This document shows, in pieces, positions 33,095-42,384 of a stretch of DNA of 64,000 bases. The translations under genes and the position numbers were made by a program. This DNA is from Zygnema cylindricum (Eukaryota > Streptophyta > Zygnematophyceae > Zygnematales > Zygnemataceae): positions 208,039 to 272,038 of the forward strand of contig JBBHKE010001434.1 of NCBI GenBank assembly GCA_037447655.1, written 5' to 3'. Position 1 is the stretch's first letter. Each line of letters starts with the position of its first letter. The notes below the pieces were generated by a model. The model did not search any database. It was not told the DNA's origin and saw only the letters and a program-made list of their open reading frames with translations.

Positions 33095-33795
33095 ACCCAG
33101 CCAAGTGTACTTTCGGAGCCGAGGGAGTGCCTTATCTCGGCCATTTTATTTCAGCTGAGGGTATCTCTCCCTTGGAAGCTAAGGTAGAGGCTATCACTAA
33201 ACTGCCAGCCCCTACAAATCTCACTAGTCTGAGGGCTTTTCTCGCATTAGCCAATTATTACCGTCAATTTGTACTGAAAATTAGTACGATTGCTTTTCCC
33301 CTTAATGACCTTCTCAAAAAAGAGGTGCCTTTCGTTTGGGGACCCGCCCAAGTAGAAGCGTTTCAAAAACTGAAAACCGCCCTTTCCAGCGCTCCCATTC
33401 TACGACCTCCTAACCACAAGCTTCCCTTTTGCCAACAAACCGATTTCGTGAAGCCAGGCATTGCGGCTATTTTAACGGAAAGAGAGTTGAACGGAGAGGA
33501 ATACATAGTGGCATACGCAAGCCGGTGCAAAATCTAATTACAGTAGTTACGAGGGTGAATGTCTCGTCGCGGTATGGGGTATTGTTCATTTTCGACATTA
33601 TCTTTACGGCAAGCCACTCACCCTCCTAACTGACCATCAACCCCTTCATTGGTTGATGACCAACGATAAGCTTTCAGGGAAGCTTGCCCGATGGGCTGTA
33701 ATTTTACAAGAGTACAACGTTGAGATCATCCATCGGCCCGGTTTGTTAAGCTTGAACGCCGACGGGATTTCTCGGAATCCACTACCCGGACCACC
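33095..33795 (+). pseudogene. Gypsy G2 RT C-terminus and RNase H
   Basis: Resumption of G2. The RT thumb and connection read HPAKCTFGAEGVPYLGHFIS (FLGH-type box), LRAFLALANYYRQF and PFVWGPAQVEAFQKLK. RNase H begins with QQTDFVKPGIAAILTE. After a frameshift at about 33530 it continues as YEGECLVAVWGIVHFRHYLYG, DHQPLHWLM and LARWAVILQEYNVEIIHRPG, ending at about 33795. The RT catalytic domain (YxDD) is missing, deleted with the copia F/I insertion. A type-A Ty3/gypsy RNase H is clear. Confidence 0.88.
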
Positions 33796-34038
33796 GATAA
33801 CAGTGTCCGGGAAGATTTCGACGAGGACAAGGAACCGGCCATGTCGGCTGGTTCCTATATCACTTACTGTCTCTCTTTTATTCCTCACCCTCGGCCGGCC
33901 ACAGATCCGTGGCACAACAGCCTATTAATCCTCTTCCTCTCCTCTCAAACTTTTCGGCCCGGTAGTACCGCAGAGGAGGAAGACCGAGTAAAGAAACAAG
34001 CCAAAAATTATCAGTGGCTAGGCAGATCTTTAGTTTGA
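33796..34038 (+). other. G2 RNase H-integrase spacer
   Basis: The connecting segment has shifted frames and stops. Residues such as PLPGPPITVSG look like a Pro-rich linker. No domain is recognised. Confidence 0.4.
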
Positions 34039-35379
34039 TTGCTGGCGGACAACAGTCATTGGCATGTCCTCCGGCCAACCGAGCGCTTGTCCTTGATTGA
34101 GCAGATACATACCGAGCTTGGCCATTATGGGACCAAGCGTACTTTGAGCCTTCTACAAGCACGCTATTGGTGGTCCGGAATGCAAGCGGATGTGGCGGTC
34201 ATTCTCCACAAATGTGCCACATGCGACCGGCTACGCACCTCTTTCTCTAATCGGCAGGTGTCTCTACAACCATTGCCTATCAGAGGAATGTTTTATCGAT
34301 GGTCTGTGGATCTTGCCGGACCGTTTCCCTTATCTCGAAAGGGGAAACAATACATCATGATAATGATTGAAAATTTTAGCAAGTGGGTAGAGGTGGTCGC
34401 TCTTCCCCACAAGACCGCTAAATTGACCACCGCTGCTTTTAAAGAGCAAGTTCTCATGCGTTAGGGAGCTCCTGCGGAGGTTCTCACGGACCAAGATACG
34501 GAGTTCCGCGAGGAATTTCAAGAGATGTTGGATGAAGCTTTAACTGATCATCGTCGTACGAGTCGTGATCACCCACAAGCTGATGGTTTGGCGGAACGAG
34601 CTGTCCAAACTCTCAAATGGGCTCTCCGAAAGCATTGTTTGGAGAAACACATCTCTGTGTTGGATGAATCCTTGGGCTATATCACCATGGGCTACCGGAT
34701 GTCCGTACAGGCTAGCTTGGCTAATTTCAGCCAGTACTATATTCTTTTCGGTTGAGCACCCTTGCTCGGTCGAAATATTCAGAAAACAGCAAGTTTACCT
34801 TTGCCTCTAATGTTTGACACCATATTCTTGGAAGAACTAACTCGCCGTGCTTTGCTTTTCGCTCGTGAGATGCTCATGGCCTTTGATAATTTGCAGATTG
34901 CCCAACATCGGGATACTTTGCGCTGTGCCACCACGCGAAGTGGCAGTTGCAAGCCTCGACAGAAATCTTATCGGGTCGGAGATTAAGTTTACCTTCGACG
35001 ACAATCTTTCGACGCTTTGGACACGGATGTTTCACCACACATTTTTCGTGTGGTGAAAATGGATGCTAATGGGATGTTGGGTTTGCAGGGTGCGAATACA
35101 AGGATAATTCGAGAGCATTCGAAGAACTATGCACCTTGTTACTTACCGAATTTGTCACAGAATATGGATCCGATGAGGATGCCAATCACAGAGGGGACGG
35201 AATGTACCATTTGCAGGCGAGCAAACGGCGAGACTTCCATGCTATTGTGCGACCATTGTAACCAAGGGTTCCACATGGAGTGTTTAGTTCCTCCATTGAC
35301 AGCTATGCCAGCTGGTCATTAGTTTTGCCTTGGCTGTCGTGAGCTGCCGGCGGTTTTAACCAGCTCCTCCGCAGGCTAA
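34039..35379 (+). pseudogene. Gypsy G2 integrase with C-terminal PHD finger
   Basis: The integrase has an HHCC zinc domain (IHTELGHYGTKRTL ... CATCDRL, 34108-34230). The core has catalytic Asp in WSVDLAG (codon 34309) and Asp in LTDQDTEF (34489). Catalytic Glu is in GLAERAVQ (34594), 35 codons on, as expected for D,D35E. A GPY/F-like region follows (SYRVGD*VYLRR, IIREHSKNYAPCYLPN). A PHD finger ends the protein (35203-35337). In-frame stops are at 34462 (TAG), 34753 (TGA), 34984 (TAA) and 35320 (TAG, inside PHD), with no frameshift: the frame is continuous from the zinc domain through PHD. The stop at 34753 lies just after the core. The fusion is thus in one original reading frame. Confidence 0.88.
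35203..35337 (+). other. PHD finger (C4HC3) fused to gypsy integrase
   Basis: The pattern is C-x2-C-x11-C-x2-C-x4-H-x2-C-x14-C-x2-C, with hallmark text MLLCDHCNQGFHMECLVPPL and FCLGC. PHD fingers read histone H3 tail states. The residue before FC is almost always Trp in the family; here it is a TAG stop (35320-35322). The position matches the place where chromoviruses carry a chromodomain. Confidence 0.88.
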
Positions 35380-35586
35380 GGAGCTGGGGGGGGGAATTAT
35401 AGGGGTCACTTCACGCTAGGGGAGTATTCTTCCCTTTTATTCATTTGGTCAACTTCACCTTTATTCTTTTGGATGTTGTATATACATTTTTTCCCTTCTC
35501 ATTCATTTTCGTTTGTATGATATGTTTGCAAGCATGAATTGCTGGTTGTAATGCATGATTTCCTTGCTTCTCCCTCATGCACGACA
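35380..35586 (+). repeat. Gypsy G2 polypurine tract and 3' end
   Basis: GGAGCTGGGGGGGGG (35380-35394) lies right after the pol stop codon and is the likely plus-strand primer. The roughly 190 bp that follow (to CATGCACGACA at 35586) match the 3' end of G1 (9240-9434). They are not repeated at the 5' end of either element. Confidence 0.7.
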
Positions 35587-36100
35587 ACAGCTAAAAGAGT
35601 CTTACGATATCTCATAGCGATAAGTGAACTATGGTTGTATTTGGATGGAAACAATTTTGACATTACCACTTGGAATGATGTCAGTTATGAGGATGCTCTT
35701 ATGAGGAGATCTACTTTTGAAAATGTATTGTATGTTGGTGATGGGGCTTGCTGCTGGAGCAGCAAACAGCAAAAGGTTTTTGCTCATTCCACTCTTGCTT
35801 TGCTGTAAATATTTGATTTGGGTGAAATCTTTGCTTGGTTAACTTGGACTTCTCAAGAGTGGTGTGCAGAAAATCACTTGTCATAATCAGGCAGCCATTG
35901 CCATTGCTTCTAATCCCAAACACCAATTCAAAGCCAAACACATGGATATTAGACTGAGTTTTGTAAGTGAGAAAGTGGAGAACAAAATAATAAGTTTAGA
36001 ATACAAACCAGATAGTGAAATGGTAGCAGATATGATGACCAAGCCCGTACCATCTCCTAAATTATCCTTTTGCAGATGAATGTGTGGTCTTAAATTGAAA
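35587..36100 (+). pseudogene. Copia C RNase H (continuation after G2)
   Basis: It resumes the frame broken at 17331: TAKRVLRYLIAISELWLYL follows STKRD*EA as in copia E (RKRDWEAAKRVMRY). It contains TTWNDVSYED and GDGACCWSSKQQKVFAHS, a frameshift, then TCHNQAAIAIASNPKHQF and AKHMDIRLSFVSEKV, ending at about 36078. RNase H would remove the RNA strand after reverse transcription. The QSTMEAEYMA segment is deleted (HSTLALL*). It shows that copia C is older than G2. Confidence 0.9.
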
Positions 36101-36124
36101 GGTGACTAAAAAATAACGGGAGCG

Positions 36125-36498
36125 TAGAAATTAGGGGTTTTAGTTGTGTATTTTCTAGGTCTGAATAGGAAAATTAAAAACAGTAAAACAACTAAAGTAG
36201 CCTGCCTCTCACCCCCCTCTCAAGTTCCCACATTTGTTGCAATCACGGCTCAAGAGAGCAAAGGCACCCCCCTCTCAAGTTCCCACATTTGTTGCAATCA
36301 CGGCTCAAGAGAGCAAATTCAGAGATTCTTTTTGCTATCGACTCAAGGGAGTCTTGTCTTCACAGGGTTGAAACTGATCAAAGTCACTCTCTACCTGGGT
36401 GGTAGTTATTCTTGATCTAGCCAAAGGAGGTCAGGGTTATCCTAGAGGCTTTGTGTGAGCTGCCTACTTTGAGGGCTTATGGAGGTCTCAGAGTTGCA
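36125..36498 (+). repeat. Copia C 3' LTR, internally deleted
   Basis: It follows a weak polypurine tract (ATAACGGGAG) and starts where TGTTG is expected (TAGAAATTAGGGG). 'gtgtattttctagg' matches the 5' LTR start, and 'gactcaagggagtct' (36350) matches 11383. The LTR middle, including the tRNA-like module, is absent. It ends ATGGAGGTCTCAGAGTTGCA (gag start in LTR) at 36498. Confidence 0.65.
36211..36320. repeat. 55-bp tandem duplication in copia C 3' LTR
   Basis: Two near-identical units beginning 'acccccctctcaagttccc' at 36211 and 36266, each containing 'tttgttgcaatcacggctca'. It is absent from the other type-2 LTRs. Confidence 0.9.
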
Positions 36499-36700
36499 TT
36501 TTCATCTTACCGATAATCGATGTATTGGAAAGATATTTCGACATCGGTGTCATCGCCGATAAATAACCGATAATTATCGGTTCGGTTGTTTATCGCCAAT
36601 AACACCGATATTGATATATTATCGGCGACAATTCTATGCACCGTACAGCTAAATGTACGGTCCGTACACACAAATGTACGGGTTATTCTCGCGACTCGCT
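36499..36700. repeat. Palindrome-rich AT segment
   Basis: It contains CCGATAATTATCGG (a perfect 14-bp palindrome) and repeated TTATCGG/CCGATAA words on both strands (36510-36630), with further inverted words around 'cgtacagctaaatgtacgg' (36645-36662). It has the look of a small palindromic MITE or satellite fragment. No coding potential. Confidence 0.5.
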
Positions 36701-36959
36701 CCAAACCCCTTTCCCCCCGAATTTCGGACAGCGAAACACATAAACGCTAGCAAATTTAAAACAATAGTTTTTAGTTCTAAAAATATAGTAACGAAAGGAA
36801 AAAGTAAATTACATTGTAAATTTGTAAAATCAAACTTTTTCGAAAACCATATGAATTGAGCAAAGACTTGTCCAAAGTGCTAAAAATCGTTGCCGCAAAT
36901 GAGGCCAAACTTATCAGCCATGTCTCGGTGAGCTTAATTTCGTTCCTTTAAAATCGTAG
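36701..36959. other. No feature recognised
   Basis: AT-rich intergenic sequence without a domain, repeat or clear ORF. Confidence 0.5.
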
Positions 36960-38340
36960 CTTCCCGAGTTGCCACCCCCGTATGTGATGCCGCATGAATT
37001 TAAAAGTGGATCCATGTCGAATCCTCGAGGACCATATTAACTAAGGTCCTCGAACCCCCGTGGAGAAATACCAAGTCCAATGACTTCGAAGACCATTCGA
37101 TTGGGAGCGAAAAAAACCTCTCGTTACACATTGCATACCGCTTATGCGCCGATTTTAACAATTGCATAACAGACAAAGTCATGCCCCACAATATGTTCCC
37201 CCATGTGAGCAACAAATGCATGCGCACAATTAGCGGAAGGTAAGGCAAACTCAAATGTAGGGTAAACGTTAACTAGTCAAACATGAAAGAAAGTGTCCAA
37301 AACATTGGTATGGCTTGTAATCACGCATCGGCGCTTGACCCGCAACATGAACGCAAATGAGCATGTGATAAAGCAAAAATAGCGCAATGATAAATGACAA
37401 AATTTAGTGTTGAATTGATAAATGCTCCCTAAGATGACATGAAAGTCGGGAATGAGACATGGAAAAGATTGAACCTTTTTTTCGAGCATTTGGTGGGAGT
37501 AGTACATGAGTCGAGAGAAGCGCCCCACGAAACGAAAATAAGTTTTTCTCCACTTTAAACAGGCTAGAATAAGGACGTCTTTAACAACGAAACGAGAGGT
37601 GATGGTAAGCGACACCAAAGCCAAACAAACCAGCTATGCCGTTGGGGCAACTCTAACCACAAGAATATAACATTTATTTGCTCGGCATGTGCTTTTGTTT
37701 TCATGTATATAAAAATGGTTTGTCTCCATGGCTTAACAAGGAGTAGGATACGTTTTGGTGATGAAAAACAAAAGCATGCCCTCGGGAGAGACGTCCAAAT
37801 ATCAAGCCGAAGTTTGGTCCACATGAGGAATACGGTTAAGCTCCCGCCGTTTACCACCTTCTCATGCAACACGATATTTCTTCAACGTTTCTAAAATCAC
37901 TAATGGTTTACGCCACTCCTCGTCAGCCTCACCAAAGTGCATACATGCCGCTCCCCCCCGCAGACTTCCCTCCCACGAACATAAAAGGCAGTTGTCTACT
38001 TTATTCAAATGAATAATGGTTTCCATGATACTTGAGAACCTAACACAATTATATGCATAAGCCCTATATGTATCATCGTAGACATGCTTCAGCCTTTTCT
38101 CCAAGATTGGAGACTCAAAAAGTGTTTTCACGAACTTATCCTATTTGACCAAAGCTTCATGGCTTGAGCTACTCAGGGAATCCAGAAGACGCTTAAATTT
38201 TTGCTTTAAAAAAAGTTAATAGTCAACTAAAATGTCAACAACAAACCTTTCAATTAACTGTTTCGACTTAGTTAGAAAATCCTTACGTTTTTTTGTTGTT
38301 AGTTTTCACCTTCATAGAAACGGTGTGTGATATAAATCTA
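36960..38340 (-). pseudogene. Unrecognised degenerate coding-like block
   Basis: Four overlapping minus-strand ORFs (38131-37862, 37872-37564, 37624-37277, 37254-37000) follow one another in different frames, as in a frameshifted old gene or transposase. The first includes LEKRLKHVYDDTYRAYAYNC and MHFGEADEEWRKPLVILETL, which look like real protein. I do not recognise a family. A hAT-type transposase or a host gene fragment are possibilities only. No target-site or terminal repeats were identified around it. Confidence 0.25.
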
Positions 38341-38363
38341 GAACAAGGCAAAGCTTGCCGTTC

Positions 38364-38642
38364 TCAACGTTCTCCCTTGTTTCCCATTTTTCCCTCTCTT
38401 TCTGATGCCCTTTCCACTTGCTGAACTGATTTTCCCATCAAATCCATTTGTTGAATTTCTTGCCCATTTAGTTCCATTTCCCGTTCTCGACGGACGTTTC
38501 CAATAGTAGCCTCTCCATGTGACGTACCTCGCTCGGATTTACTTCCAAGATCTAAAAGCTCTCCATTCTTAGCTTCATTCCCATTCATGCTTTTCTTGAC
38601 ATCAGAAAGACCCAAATCTAATTTTTCAAACGATATCGTCAA
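38364..38642 (-). other. Hydrophilic ORF of unknown meaning (92 aa)
   Basis: Lys/Glu/Gly-rich frame (FEKLDLGLSDVKKSMNGNEA; QQMDLMGKSVQQVERASERE) without hydrophobic core or known domain. It lies directly upstream (in minus orientation) of the degenerate block and could be its 5' part. It may equally be chance. Confidence 0.2.
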
Positions 38643-38715
38643 AAGTCAAGTACGGTCAAAGGAATATCAATAATTTAATGAATTGGGCCAATGTGAAAGC
38701 AGGTCCGCTAATGGA

Positions 38716-39316
38716 CACTACGCCCTGAATCGCTATAAGCGTTAAGAAATAAGAAGTATAAAAAAATAATTAGTGTTTTTAACCCTGATTGTGATTTTTT
38801 GCGTGTTGGAAAAGAACCCTTTACACTAATTTATTCATAACTCTAATTTAGGTACAGTTCCCCTATTATGAATCTGTGATCAAGATCTTTACACTAAAAT
38901 AAGTACGAGTGCAAAATCTGACAATACGTACACCGTTGCATTCATTTAATTGATTCAGACTCTAATTTGGGTTTTCTCCCGTATAATTAAATACACGATC
39001 AATACCTTTACACTAAAATAGGTACAATCTCATTTTGCCTTTTATTTTGAGCGCAGTTTTACGTGCGTTCGCAAATATTTTAATCCATGTTTAGTGCTTT
39101 ATTACTTAACAAAGTGCCATTTTGTACGGACTGACACCTTTCATAAACCACCCTACTCAAGATGACCATAAATTAGAATTATTAACGCTAATTAACTAGT
39201 ACCTTAATTAACAAGAAAAAACAATTAGTGTTGTTAACTCAATTTAAGATTATGATGTCAACAATTGGGGCGCCCAATTTAAGTTAATAACGCTGATAAC
39301 AATTCAAGATGTAGTC
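38716..39316. mobile_element. CACTA-like MITE
   Basis: The left end CACTACGCCCTGAATCGCTA and the right end GATAACAATTCAAGATGTAG are imperfect inverted relatives. Both resemble the ends at 13168-13672 and 41723-42384. The body is AT-rich, with 'tttacactaa(a/t)' repeats (38820, 38890, 39007) and no ORF. Confidence 0.6.
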
Positions 39317-40162
39317 ACCAGAAATTTAAGAAAAATGTTTACCAACACGATTATCGAAATGATATTCCACAACAATATCAACAAACTATGTTTTGGCCGT
39401 TTGGTCGACCCTCTATTTGACAAGGATTTAAGCAGCGTGTATTTCATTTTCGAAGTGGGAAAACTCTTTTCAAAAATAACCTTTGCCAATGGAAAACATA
39501 CACCTTTTCGTATTTTTGTCGCTTTTGTCTTGCTAATCATTTTTGTTTCTTCCCCCCACATGCAGGTTTTCAGTTTTTGCAATGCTATTTTCTTTTGTTC
39601 CCTTGGACTCAGATGGTTTATCATCGTGCTTTTTAATAAAGTCAGCCCGTTATAAATTTATAATGATAGAAGTCTAGATGCAACCATTTTATTAAATTTC
39701 TTGACAAAACTAGGATAAATAGAAATGTCGAAATTTAATAATAACAGAAAAGACAGCACAAAAAAATATGCATTAGGTATTAAGTATTAAGATAATTAAA
39801 CCACCTTTTCCTCCTCAGGTACATTGCGTGCAGCAGGAGTGGCTTGTTAGAGGATGTCTTTGTTCCTTGTGAGGGACCTTTGGGGAGGGAGGTAAAAAAT
39901 CTTCTTCCTTCACAACGAGTTTCAACTTTTTTGAACCTTTTTTAAATTTGTACTTTTCTGTACTTTTACTTCACATACCACTTTAGTATTTTTGCTTATT
40001 TGCTTGAAGGTGTGTACTTTATAGTACTATAGTACAATAGCACTTTGTTATGTGCAACTTTGACAACCTCCCCCTTCAATATTTACAACTTAGGAACTCT
40101 CCTCCAACACATCCCCTTGCCCCTCCCCCCCTCCCTCCCCCCCTTCCCCCCCTCCTCCCTCC
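39317..40162. other. No supported gene
   Basis: ORFs of 106 codons exist on both strands at 39304-39655, but neither shows a domain, so at least one is a shadow and both may be chance. The tail is C-rich (40105-40162, 'cctcccccc') running into the gap. Confidence 0.4.
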
Positions 40163-41113
40163 NNNNNNNNNNNNNNNNNNNNNNNNNNNNNNNNNNNNNN
40201 NNNNNNNNNNNNNNNNNNNNNNNNNNNNNNNNNNNNNNNNNNNNNNNNNNNNNNNNNNNNNNNNNNNNNNNNNNNNNNNNNNNNNNNNNNNNNNNNNNNN
40301 NNNNNNNNNNNNNNNNNNNNNNNNNNNNNNNNNNNNNNNNNNNNNNNNNNNNNNNNNNNNNNNNNNNNNNNNNNNNNNNNNNNNNNNNNNNNNNNNNNNN
40401 NNNNNNNNNNNNNNNNNNNNNNNNNNNNNNNNNNNNNNNNNNNNNNNNNNNNNNNNNNNNNNNNNNNNNNNNNNNNNNNNNNNNNNNNNNNNNNNNNNNN
40501 NNNNNNNNNNNNNNNNNNNNNNNNNNNNNNNNNNNNNNNNNNNNNNNNNNNNNNNNNNNNNNNNNNNNNNNNNNNNNNNNNNNNNNNNNNNNNNNNNNNN
40601 NNNNNNNNNNNNNNNNNNNNNNNNNNNNNNNNNNNNNNNNNNNNNNNNNNNNNNNNNNNNNNNNNNNNNNNNNNNNNNNNNNNNNNNNNNNNNNNNNNNN
40701 NNNNNNNNNNNNNNNNNNNNNNNNNNNNNNNNNNNNNNNNNNNNNNNNNNNNNNNNNNNNNNNNNNNNNNNNNNNNNNNNNNNNNNNNNNNNNNNNNNNN
40801 NNNNNNNNNNNNNNNNNNNNNNNNNNNNNNNNNNNNNNNNNNNNNNNNNNNNNNNNNNNNNNNNNNNNNNNNNNNNNNNNNNNNNNNNNNNNNNNNNNNN
40901 NNNNNNNNNNNNNNNNNNNNNNNNNNNNNNNNNNNNNNNNNNNNNNNNNNNNNNNNNNNNNNNNNNNNNNNNNNNNNNNNNNNNNNNNNNNNNNNNNNNN
41001 NNNNNNNNNNNNNNNNNNNNNNNNNNNNNNNNNNNNNNNNNNNNNNNNNNNNNNNNNNNNNNNNNNNNNNNNNNNNNNNNNNNNNNNNNNNNNNNNNNNN
41101 NNNNNNNNNNNNN
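40163..41113. other. Assembly gap (951 N)
   Basis: Run of N. Any ORF crossing it is an artefact. Its left edge is a C-rich simple repeat that probably stopped assembly. Confidence 1.
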
Positions 41114-41307
41114 GGCGGTTAGCGATAATCTCATATATTGCGATTAAGCCACGGGGATTTAAAACTGGGGTTTTGGACTTTATCTTAATTATTGCGATAA
41201 ATTTATGCACCTGGTATTAGACGGTGCAGAGTCCGTGATTCAATTTTAGTTATTGCGATAAAAAAAAAACTGCGATAAATTAGGAACTGAGATTATCGCT
41301 AACCGCC
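41114..41307. mobile_element. Short MITE with 20-bp perfect inverted repeats
   Basis: GGCGGTTAGCGATAATCTCA at the left is perfectly inverted at 41288-41307 on the right. The inner sequence repeats 'attgcgataa'. The left end touches the N gap, so the element may extend further. No ORF. Confidence 0.8.
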
Positions 41308-41512
41308 ACATATCATGTGGCACTTAACAATAATCGGAATACATGCGATATAGCCGTGGGGTTTAGCGTCATTCATTCTAATTCAGTGTCAGGAGACGTG
41401 GCAGATTATGGTCCACGTCCTTAAATAGTGTAGTTTATTATATTTTAGGTATCAATGTCAAAATTTTGGGGTGCCGATATAGCGTACATAAGGCTAATAA
41501 CAATTCACGGTG

Positions 41513-41722
41513 TACTATACACCGCCAATCGCTATTAGAGTCAAGGATTAAATAGCGTCAAAAAAAAAATAGCGTTATTGATTTTAACTTAGTGCCTGAG
41601 ACGTGGCAGATTATGGTCCACGTATTTAAATAGCGTTATTAATTCTATTTCAGGTTTTGGGGTCAAAATTTAGGGGCACCGAATTAGCGTTATATACTCT
41701 AATAGCGATTGGCGGTGTAGTG
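41513..41722. mobile_element. 210-bp MITE, 27-bp inverted repeats
   Basis: The left terminus TACTATACACCGCCAATCGC continues CTATTAGAGT. The right terminus ACTCTAATAGCGATTGGCGG continues TGTAGTG. The pair is nearly perfect. Ends resemble CACTA/TAGTG. It sits between the right end of one relative (41490-41512) and the left end of another (41723), suggesting repeated insertion into similar MITEs. Confidence 0.8.
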
Positions 41723-42384
41723 TGCTACACCATGAATCGCTATTAGTGTTAAAAACGCTAATTTGGCGCCCCTAAATTTTCACCCTCGAACCTAAAATAG
41801 AATCTATTTTTCTCTCCTAAAATAGGTACGGTTGAATTAGTGTCAATTACAGTAATTTGGGCGATTTTTAATCAGTGGTGTATCAAATGTATCAGTCCTT
41901 ACTAAAACTGCTTGTTATTTTGTACAAAAGTACATAAAAAGTGTCAGATAACATGCTAACGCGAGAAAGTGAGTGACGTCGACACGGGAAAGCGCACTCA
42001 GATATGATTCATAAAAATAAAAACGGGGGAGATCGCGCGATCCTGTTTTCACTTGTTCAAACGTCTCACTTGTTTAAACGTATCACTTGTTTAAACGTCT
42101 CACGTGTTTTAACCCCCCACGTGTTTAAACGTCTCACTTGTTTAAACGTCTCATGTGTTTAAACATCTCACTTGTTGAAACGTCTCACTTTTTCAAACGT
42201 TGTCTTTGTGAACAGAAAATAGCGGCGACAATATCGGAATATCTGTCCAAATTAATGCTGTGTGTGTTAATTAGTATAAATGATTTCTTTGGCTTTAGGT
42301 CATTGAAACCAAAATAGCGTTAATAATACCTATTTGTTTCTTTACACTAATAATTTCTTTAAACTAATAACGTTTCACAGTGTA
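41723..42384. mobile_element. CACTA-like MITE containing a 17-bp tandem array
   Basis: The left end GCTACACCATGAATCGCTAT and the right end ACTAATAACGTTTCACAGTG (to about 42384) are imperfect inverted matches of the same family. The body holds the 17-bp x 9 array (42047-42199) and no ORF. Confidence 0.6.
42047..42199. repeat. 17-bp tandem repeat, 9 copies
   Basis: The unit TCTCACTTGTTTAAACG runs exactly nine times (153 bp), with one to three changes per unit. It contains GTTTAAAC palindromes and, in two units, CACGTG. No spacers, so it is not a CRISPR-like array. Confidence 0.92.

Larger units (their letters stand above)
17332..35586 (+). mobile_element. Gypsy G2, nested in copia C; itself split by copia E, F and I
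   Basis: A Ty3/gypsy retrotransposon. The left end TGTCATGC at 17332 and the right end GCACGACA at 35586 are near-inverted. Flanks are GCAG before and ACAG after, a probable 4-bp target duplication with one change, and the copia C reading frame resumes exactly beyond them. The order is subterminal repeats, leader of about 2.2 kb, gag (19699-21249), protease (27514-28673), RT end and RNase H (33095-33795), integrase and PHD finger (34039-35379), polypurine tract (35380-35395) and 3' end. The RT catalytic part is lost where copia F/I and an N gap intervene. I cannot find a matching pair of LTRs. Confidence 0.8.

Noticed and set aside
39304-39655. 106-codon ORFs on both strands
   Set aside because: No domain, no splice or conservation signal; kept only as no-gene sequence.
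40045-41220. Four ORFs of 350-390 codons on both strands
   Set aside because: They are mostly N; the gap supplies no stop codons.
42047-42199. CRISPR-like array
   Set aside because: 17-bp units are directly adjacent without spacers, in a eukaryotic MITE.
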